DNA of 10,393 nt. It comes from Pseudomonadota bacterium. Lineage in GTDB: Bacteria > Pseudomonadota > Alphaproteobacteria > Rickettsiales > Rickettsiaceae. The stretch is from assembly GCA_021804505.1 (NCBI GenBank), contig JAJZHL010000023.1:1-10393 (forward strand). Direction: 5' to 3'. A program made the translations under genes and the position numbers. Shown here piece after piece: positions 6,070 through 10,393 of this stretch; position 1 is the first letter of the stretch; each line of letters opens with the position of its first letter. The notes beneath the pieces were generated by a model. That model worked only from the letters and a program-made list of their open reading frames with translations. It was not told where the DNA came from and ran no database searches.

Positions 6070-6217
6070 AACTGGATTGCTTCGTCGTTGCACTTCCTCG
6101 CAATGACGAAGTTATTAAACACGAGCTGCTGTAGGCAACTAAACGTCATCACGAGCTCTATTAACTTTAATCTCGTCATCACGAGCCGCGCACCCGGGTA
6201 CCGCGGGGCGTGGTGAT
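6070..6217. repeat. Palindromic repeat block with a GC-rich hairpin
   Basis: It contains TGGATTGCTTCGTCG (6074-6088) with CTCGCAATGACG (6098-6109), then two exact copies of CGTCATCACGAGC at 6144-6156 and 6174-6186, 30 bp apart. The last copy leads into a GC-rich hairpin: ATCAC (6178-6182) with GTGAT (6213-6217), CCGCG (6186-6190) with CGCGG (6202-6206), and ACCCGGGT in the loop. The units match those at 3141-3322. The block lies between convergent genes. No coding capacity is evident in it. Confidence 0.55.
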
Positions 6218-6276
6218 CAGGTTTCCTTGCGCTCTGACAGTGTAATGCTCTGCCTACAAAAGACCCGCGCGCCTAT

Positions 6277-6690
6277 TTATAGCGACTTCATATTCTTGCT
6301 TACTATCCAATCAATAAATATTTCGTCTATAGATTTCTTTTTTTGAGTGTATTCATATACTTCCTTTATTACTCCCATTAGCTTATAAAACGAAAAACTA
6401 AACTTTTCTCTGATGATAAAGTTAATTGTGGCCGTAGTTGCTTCTCTAAGAAACATTAACTGCTCTGTAGTTAACGCATCTAGGGTAACATTATCTTCAG
6501 ATAGAATAGATTCTAAAGAAACATCCAAAGCCGTAGCAATAGAACGCAAGGTATTAGCACTCGGATTTTTTGAAGTACCGGTTAAAATACTAGTAATGGT
6601 ATTCTTGTTCAACTGTGTCTTTTTTTCAATATCAGTAGCGGTGAGATTTTTTTGTGCCATTAGCTCGGAGATTTTTAACTGTAAATTCAC
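6277..6690 (-). CDS. XRE/Cro-type helix-turn-helix transcriptional regulator
   Basis: A 137-residue protein. Residues 1-66 form a classic XRE helix-turn-helix domain: LKISELMAQKNLTATDIEKK, the recognition segment TQLNKNTITSILTGTSKNP, then SANTLRSIATALDVSLESIL. The C-terminal half (TTEQLMFLREATTATINFII ... YTQKKKSIDEIFIDWIV) is helical and may dimerise or bind a partner; I do not recognise it. The GTG start at 6690-6688 is favoured by AAGGAAG seven bases upstream on the minus strand, over an internal ATG ten codons in. Such regulators usually repress their own promoter or that of an adjacent mobile or toxin module. Inverted repeats in the AT-rich region upstream of it are possible targets. Confidence 0.85.
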   Translation of the reverse strand: MNLQLKISELMAQKNLTATDIEKKTQLNKNTITSILTGTSKNPSANTLRSIATALDVSLESILSEDNVTLDALTTEQLMFLREATTATINFIIREKFSFSFYKLMGVIKEVYEYTQKKKSIDEIFIDWIVSKNMKSL

Positions 6691-7058
6691 GATATCTTCC
6701 TTGTTTTATAAAGTTATTTACCAGCATAATAAACAGGATTTTTAAAAATGAAATAGTTAATTTGAATATTTTATAGATCACAATAAGTTACATATATAAA
6801 ATAATTTATGTTTTATAAATAAATAAAGATTGCATTATATAATTTATTTATATAACGTTAATTATGTTCTTAGTATATAAAGCATATCTTAAAGGAATAA
6901 AGGGATAGTTTGGTTACGTGCGAACTACTATTGAGAGTTAAAAAAATAGTAGACGTACTAAATTAAAGCCGGTGTGCTATATAGACCAGAGCATAAATAA
7001 ATTTTTTTGGCGGGTAACCAAAAAAATTTAGATTATGGAATAAAAAGTTCAACAGAAA
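6691..7058. other. AT-rich intergenic region with several hairpins
   Basis: I see no gene here. It holds an 11-bp perfect inverted repeat (TATAAATAAAT at 6814-6824, ATTTATTTATA at 6842-6852) flanking a weak promoter-like TTGCAT (6830) and TATAAC (6851). A second hairpin pairs CTACTATT (6925-6932) with AATAGTAG (6945-6952) and is extended by TACGT/ACGTA (6915-6919/6953-6957). A third is a 13-bp perfect stem at 6998-7010/7018-7030. In addition TTTGGTTAC (6909-6917) is exactly complementary to GTAACCAAA (7014-7022), a pairing that would exclude parts of the second and third hairpins. The inverted repeats could be operators or RNA structures. Confidence 0.5.
6998..7030. repeat. 13-bp perfect inverted repeat, 7-nt loop
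   Basis: TAAATTTTTTTGG (6998-7010) and CCAAAAAAATTTA (7018-7030) are perfectly complementary around the loop CGGGTAA. No U-tract follows on either strand outside the arms, so it is not a typical terminator. It ends 28 bp before a consensus TATAAT and could be an operator. Confidence 0.6.
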
Positions 7059-7081
7059 TATAATAACTTAATTTAAGGAGG
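7059..7081 (+). promoter_or_regulatory. Consensus -10 box and Shine-Dalgarno before a short ORF
   Basis: TATAAT at 7059-7064 is a perfect -10 box; the -35 region (TGGAAT at 7036-7041, 17 bp away) is poor. AAGGAGG at 7075-7081 is a full Shine-Dalgarno, six bases before ATG 7088, and is the strongest ribosome-binding site in the window. The predicted leader is very short (start near 7071). Confidence 0.55.
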
Positions 7082-7087
7082 TTAAGA

Positions 7088-7300
7088 ATGAATAGAGTGA
7101 TAAAAAAAATTGGCAGTACTCTAGTGAAGGTCTTAGTGAATTTCATGTACTGAAGAGATCGTTTAGCCCCGCTTATATCAATAAGGGCTAAAGTCAGTAA
7201 GCACATCTCGTTTGATGAATTGAAAATGTACTTACTGACTGAACAAGAACAAGGATGCCAATGGTCTGGCTTACCTTCACATACGCTAAATATTTTGTAA
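7088..7300 (+). pseudogene. Short ORF with internal TGA: 21-residue peptide or interrupted 70-codon gene
   Basis: From ATG 7088 the frame runs 21 codons to TGA (7151-7153), giving a basic, hydrophobic peptide (MNRVIKKIGSTLVKV and so on). It then stays open in the same frame for 48 more codons (RDRLAPLISIRAKVSKHISF ... GCQWSGLPSHTLNIL) to TAA at 7298-7300. The very strong initiation signals indicate that translation starts here. Either the 21-residue amphipathic peptide is the product, resembling small membrane-active or leader peptides in composition only, or a small gene has been broken by one nonsense change. The part after TGA contains two hairpins. I do not recognise a family for either version. 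Confidence 0.4.
7162..7240 (+). repeat. Two adjacent stem-loops inside the interrupted ORF
   Basis: Stem one: TTTAGCC (7162-7168) with GGCTAAA (7186-7192), a CCG bulge, then CTTAT (7172-7176) with ATAAG (7181-7185) over an ATCA loop. Stem two: AGTCAGTAAG (7192-7201) with CTTACTGACT (7231-7240), one mismatch, then ACAT (7203-7206) with ATGT (7226-7229). The two abut at base 7192. They begin nine bases after the TGA codon, as would fit a structured RNA, a palindromic insertion in a gene, or a terminator without a U-tract. Confidence 0.55.
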
Positions 7301-7317
7301 CACATAGGTATGATATT

Positions 7318-7851
7318 ATGAGTATAACAAAAAACAACACAACATGCAAGCCTGCAAGTATAAAATTAGCAAGGCAGAATAATATTTATAGCAACGACTT
7401 AAAATCCAGCAAATGGGATGGCGGAAAAGTTGTTCCTGATGCTAGAGTCGGTGCTATAGATATTTCCATGTTAACTGATTTTTGCTTTTTCCATTCTGTT
7501 AATAAAATGCAAAAGAGTAGGGAAAGTAAAAATTATTCTTTCAGCAAGCTTGATTCTGGTCAATTACATGCCAAAGCAAGTTCTATCCGACTAGCAACTT
7601 TTAAGCTGTTTAAAAAATCAACTAATTATTTGGCAATTAAAAGTAGAAAAGTTACTAATATTTTGCTTTTGATCTACAGTGCTAGAGCCTCGCTTTTTAG
7701 TGCCAAAATATCTCTTCATCCACCCTCGAGTTGCCTACAAATATGCCTAAATCATTATGTCAATAATCACATTAATGAAAAACTATTTTGCTTCAATCCA
7801 GAACTTCTGGTTTCAAACGAAATGGTGCTGCAAAAAATTTGCAAGCAATAG
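7318..7851 (+). CDS. Uncertain ORF, 177 residues, no recognised family
   Basis: The ATG at 7318 opens a frame of 177 codons (MSITKNNTTCKPASIKLARQ ...) that can be extended upstream to ATG 7255 or 7261; AAGG lies six bases before 7261, but upstream residues look unlike a normal N-terminus. The product is basic and serine-, lysine- and leucine-rich, with five cysteines, no signal peptide and no domain I can name. KSSKWDGGKVVPDARVGAID near residues 30-49 is the most structured-looking stretch. Length without stops in an AT-rich region favours coding. The lack of a clear ribosome-binding site, and composition that reads partly like a reversed strand, argue against it. It may be a lineage-specific protein, a decayed gene or a chance frame. 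Confidence 0.35.
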   Translation: MSITKNNTTCKPASIKLARQNNIYSNDLKSSKWDGGKVVPDARVGAIDISMLTDFCFFHSVNKMQKSRESKNYSFSKLDSGQLHAKASSIRLATFKLFKKSTNYLAIKSRKVTNILLLIYSARASLFSAKISLHPPSSCLQICLNHYVNNHINEKLFCFNPELLVSNEMVLQKICKQ

Positions 7852-7923
7852 GCCATAAGCAATAAGAAAAATACAATAAACTACAATAGTTAAGAAATTT
7901 AATTCTAACGTGGAGAAGATATT

Positions 7924-9549
7924 ATGTTTAGTACTAAAAAAAATAACAGATTTAATGCAAAACTTTTAACTTTAATTGTTGCGTGTAACACCTTAGCCAC
8001 ACCTTTTAGCTCTGAGGCAGGGTCAGCCACTATGATGAAGCAGTCTCTTGCTTATGGCAGTAAGCTTGCTATTACTGCAGCTGCTGGAGTAGCTGGAGGA
8101 CTTGCCGCGCTTGCGGGTTACCAGTGGTATAATAAGAGGCAAACTGTTCAAAATGTTCAAGAGGGTACGTTAAGTGCAGAACAGTACAGGCAAGTGCAAT
8201 ATCAGCAACAGCGGCAACCACAACAGTTACAGCAGGAGGCATTTGAGGTTAATAGTGACCAGAATGAACAACCTCCTATGTATTCACGAGAGGATGAACG
8301 ACATAGGGGACAGTTTTTGCAAAGGACTCCTGTTAGTCCAATTCGTCGTGAATCTCCTATTGGAGCAAATGATAGTTCTAAGCCAAACGGTGGCCCTGGT
8401 TTAGGAGAAGTAATAAAACCATTAGCAGCATCTGCAGGGGCACTACTAACTTATTGGACTCTGTTATCTGATGATAAAGATTCAACCAAAGAAGGAGCAG
8501 AAAATAATGGGGGAGCACAGCAAGGTGTTGATTCTACTCTAGCTCATCCTACTCAAGGGCAGACTAATGCAAGTACGGATGGGGCTCAAGTTCCAAACTT
8601 ACATCTAGCTCCTAGAGATACAGCAATTATAACTGCAGATAATAAAGTGAGAAGTCAGAGGCTAGAAGAAAACAATATCAATGAGCAAGATACTTATCCT
8701 ACTATTGCTCAAGGTGATAATAATGTTTCCTCAAGCAACTCTAATACTAGGAAAGTTAATGAAGAGACTCAAGAAATAGAGATAGCTTCAGCAGATCCTA
8801 TAATAGAAAAGCAGGGTGCGGAACTATCTACTCCTGATATCCTTGCATCTGCAGCTAAAAGAGAATTGTTAACTATTGTTGATGAAGAAGCTAGTATTAT
8901 CAGCCAAGAACTACCTAAATCCATAGATGAAGCAAAAGACCTGTTTAGTGGCAATAAAGAGGCTGATTTTACCGAATTAGCAGCAGATATGGCAAACATA
9001 CCTCCTGCTAATGCTAAGCTTGCCTTAAAGGAAATGCAAGGTATGCAGCGTTATACTACATATCTAGCAAACGAGTCACTAAACAATAGGTTAAATGTAC
9101 ATGCTATTGCAGCTGGCGAGGAAACTAAGGTCCAAACCGGGATGTGGGTAAGAGGTATTATAGGTGAGGCTAGTGAAAAGCAGAGTTCTTCTAGCGCTGG
9201 CTATAATAGCTTCTATAGCGGCGTTACTATTGGTGTCGATGCCGAATTTAATAGTGATTTACTTATCGGGGCTGCATTTTCAACCATTGACTCTAGTCTC
9301 AAATTTAAGAATGAGTACTCTGGAGATAAAATTAGCGGTGATACCAGGGTTGGATCAATATATGGGATGAAAAATCTTACCAATAAAGTTTATGTTTCAG
9401 CAACAACCTCTTTTATATTATCCGATATTAAGACAAGATACCTTACAAAAGATTCTCAAGGTAATCAGTTCTACGCATATAGTAAACAAGATAATGTCCA
9501 AGGGGGCTTTGTTGATACCAGGCTTCACTACTCTACTGTGTTTAGGTAG
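7924..9549 (+). pseudogene. Sca-like autotransporter, beta-barrel cut by IS insertion
   Basis: 541 codons remain. A signal peptide (MFSTKKNNRFNAKLLTLIVA..., likely cut after SEA at about residue 32) is followed by a hydrophobic segment at 48-66, a glutamine-rich stretch at 76-104, a second hydrophobic segment at 166-181 and an acidic, low-complexity passenger. At about residue 406 (GMWVRGIIGEASEKQ) the C-terminal autotransporter barrel begins, with GYNSFYSGVTIGVDAEFNSD and later alternating strands, very like rickettsial Sca surface proteins. Only about 136 of the usual 250-300 barrel residues remain: the insertion sequence enters after GTG TTT A, and the last Arg and stop TAG come from it. 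Without a full barrel the protein should not insert in the outer membrane. The start has GGAGAAG upstream. No frameshift is seen before the insertion, so disruption looks recent. Confidence 0.85.
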
Positions 9550-9558
9550 TGTCGACAT

Positions 9559-10008
9559 TTATTTTAGCCATAGGTATATTCCAGCGACATAAACAAATGC
9601 TAAGTAGGCTACCGAGAGCTTATCGTACCTCGTAGCAACTCTTCTAAAATTTTTAAGCTTATTAAACATCCTCTCTATCAAATTGCGTTCTTTATACAAT
9701 ACACGATCATATTCTCTAGGGTTTTTCCTGTTAGAACGAGGAGGAATTACCACTGCTGAATTAATCATTAAAGCAGCATCAGCAATATAATTTGCGTCGT
9801 ATCCTTTATCAGCAATCAGTGCATCCATTTGCTTCCCCTCTATAAGCTCTAAAGCTTTTATGTAATCAGACCTCTGACCCGCAGTAACAAAAAATCTCAA
9901 TGGATTCCCAAGTGCATCGCAACTAGCATGTAACTTAGTAGAAAACCCACCTTTAGATCGCCCAAGCTCTTGTTCTTGCATACCAGTCCCTATATTTTTT
10001 TCGCGCAC
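9559..10008 (-). CDS. IS5-family transposase, catalytic C-terminal frame (orfB)
   Basis: This 149-codon open frame carries the rest of the DDE catalytic domain: LGRSKGGFSTKLHA after the shift site, the second aspartate D67 in ALIADKGYDANY, and the glutamate E112 in NLIERMFNKLKNFRRVATRYDK. The GTG at 10008 is only a formal start; the protein is more likely made as the C-terminal part of an orfA-orfB fusion through the A7 run at 9995-10001. The stop TAA (9561-9559) lies within the left terminal repeat. The DDE residues are all present, so a fused product should be catalytically competent. Confidence 0.88.
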   Translation of the reverse strand: MREKNIGTGMQEQELGRSKGGFSTKLHASCDALGNPLRFFVTAGQRSDYIKALELIEGKQMDALIADKGYDANYIADAALMINSAVVIPPRSNRKNPREYDRVLYKERNLIERMFNKLKNFRRVATRYDKLSVAYLAFVYVAGIYLWLK

Positions 10009-10321
10009 CCGCCGAGTGCTGATGTGCTCTAATCATACTAGAATCCAGCATTAGCCATTCCGTGTCTTCATCAACTGCTAGTGTATTAAAGACCATTTGC
10101 CACACTCCTGCTTTTGCCCATCTCATAAATCTTTTATGGACTGTAGACCATTTACCATATTCAGCAGGTAAGGCTCTCCATGGAGCACCTGTTCTCGCTA
10201 TCCACATTACCGCTCGGATAAACTCTCTATTGTCTTCTCCTCTACGCCCTCTATCTCCTGGCTTACCAGGCAGACTATCTTTGATCCTTTCCCACTGATC
10301 ATTTCTTAGGTCATATAGCAT
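9953..10321 (-). CDS. IS5-family transposase, N-terminal frame (orfA)
   Basis: A 122-residue frame starting ATG at 10321-10319, with GGAG about eight bases upstream. It has the IS5-type N-terminal domain (LRNDQWERIKDSLPGKPG, FIRAVMWIARTGAPWRALP, WSTVHKRFMRWAKAGVW; a DUF4096-like helical domain) and the first catalytic aspartate, D93 in LMLDSSMIRAHQH. After GARKK (residues 105-109) the frame runs on through 13 unrelated residues to a stop. The run of seven A at that point is the probable site of a -1 shift into orfB, giving a transposase of about 253 residues. Confidence 0.88.
   Translation of the reverse strand: MLYDLRNDQWERIKDSLPGKPGDRGRRGEDNREFIRAVMWIARTGAPWRALPAEYGKWSTVHKRFMRWAKAGVWQMVFNTLAVDEDTEWLMLDSSMIRAHQHSAGARKKYRDWYARTRAWAI
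9995..10001 (-). promoter_or_regulatory. A7 slippery site for -1 frameshifting in the transposase
   Basis: On the minus strand the run of seven A lies in CGA AAA AAA TAT of orfA. Slipping back one base gives the next codons ATA GGG ACT and joins GARKK to IGTGMQEQELGRSKGG. This restores the normal IS5 transposase continuity without gap or duplication. Confidence 0.7.
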
Positions 10322-10393
10322 TTTTTGTCTCCATACATTTTAACATATCAGGATTCTAACATAAAAAATTCTAAATGTCGACGCTACCTAAGC

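Larger units (their letters stand above)
9545..10388 (-). mobile_element. IS5-family insertion sequence, 844 bp, complete
   Basis: Terminal inverted repeats of 17 bp with one mismatch (GGTAGTGTCGACATTTA at 9545-9561; GGTAGCGTCGACATTTA as the complement of 10372-10388) bound two overlapping minus-strand transposase frames. The dinucleotide TA flanks both ends (9543-9544 and 10389-10390), a target duplication typical of IS5-family groups with two-frame transposases such as IS427. The insertion splits the autotransporter gene. Removing the element with one TA restores GTG TTT AAG C in frame. Both frames and both ends are intact, so it may still be active. Confidence 0.9.

Noticed and set aside
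5952..6182. Minus-strand frame over the repeat block
   Set aside because: It mostly translates palindromic repeat DNA and the 3' end of a real plus-strand gene.
6413..6745. Plus-strand 110-codon frame opposite the XRE regulator
   Set aside because: The minus strand clearly encodes an XRE helix-turn-helix domain; this hydrophobic frame is its shadow.
6998..7030. Intrinsic terminator
   Set aside because: The stem is almost all A/T with T and A runs inside the arms rather than a U-tract after it; kept as an inverted repeat instead.
6900..7250. tmRNA, RNase P RNA or tRNA
   Set aside because: I looked for a tag-peptide frame, tRNA-like ends and cloverleaf pairing and found none; the hairpins do not match these RNAs.
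7033..7305. Minus-strand 90-codon frame with a hydrophobic end
   Set aside because: It runs antisense through the strong plus-strand Shine-Dalgarno, ATG and the hairpins, lacks a ribosome-binding site and matches no family; judged a shadow.
8174..8404. Alternative-frame ORFs inside the autotransporter gene
   Set aside because: The main frame has a signal peptide, Q-rich region and barrel strands; other frames are shadows.

Overview
The window looks like part of an AT-rich alphaproteobacterial genome of the order Rickettsiales, most likely a Rickettsia or a close relative in Rickettsiaceae. The reasons are the gene-transfer-agent/phage-type tail genes, a Sca-like autotransporter, a SCO1 copper chaperone, AT-rich coding with a mix of mobile and decayed genes, and many degenerate palindromic repeats between genes (variants of GTCATCACGAGC, CGGCGGGGATCCAG and TGGATTGCTTCGTCG). 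The assignment rests on protein and repeat recognition by eye, without any database search.

Layout. (1) Bases 1-3140: a compact plus-strand cluster. It has the 3' end of a DUF3168-like tail gene (GTA gp8 type), a HEPN/MNT toxin-antitoxin pair, then DUF2460 (gp12 type) and DUF2163 (gp13 type) genes joined by overlapping or abutting stop/start codons. After a 156-bp palindromic spacer come a small unknown ORF and a DUF2335 membrane protein, ending in a strong hairpin terminator. The gp9-gp11 genes normally found between gp8 and gp12 are missing, and the toxin-antitoxin pair stands in their place. (2) Bases 3141-4660: repeats, a good sigma70-type promoter with 10-bp tandem repeats over its -10, and a Fic-domain AMP-transferase gene whose autoinhibitory glutamate reads as alanine. 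(3) Bases 4662-5249 (minus): a SCO1/SenC cytochrome oxidase copper chaperone, the one clearly housekeeping gene. (4) Bases 5465-6690: an unrecognised protein with two hydrophobic segments, a dense palindromic repeat block, and a minus-strand XRE-type repressor. (5) Bases 6691-7320: a long AT-rich region full of hairpins. It includes a short reading frame with a near-perfect promoter -10 and Shine-Dalgarno, interrupted by TGA. (6) Bases 7318-7851: an ORF of uncertain status. (7) Bases 7924-9549: an autotransporter gene cut in the middle of its beta-barrel by an 844-bp IS5-family insertion sequence (9545-10388) with 17-bp inverted repeats, a TA target duplication and a probable -1 frameshift on A7 in its transposase.

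Taken together this is an accessory region: remnants of a GTA/prophage tail module, two AMP-transfer-type systems (HEPN/MNT and Fic) with substitutions at key regulatory or catalytic positions, a disrupted surface protein, and repeats filling most gaps.
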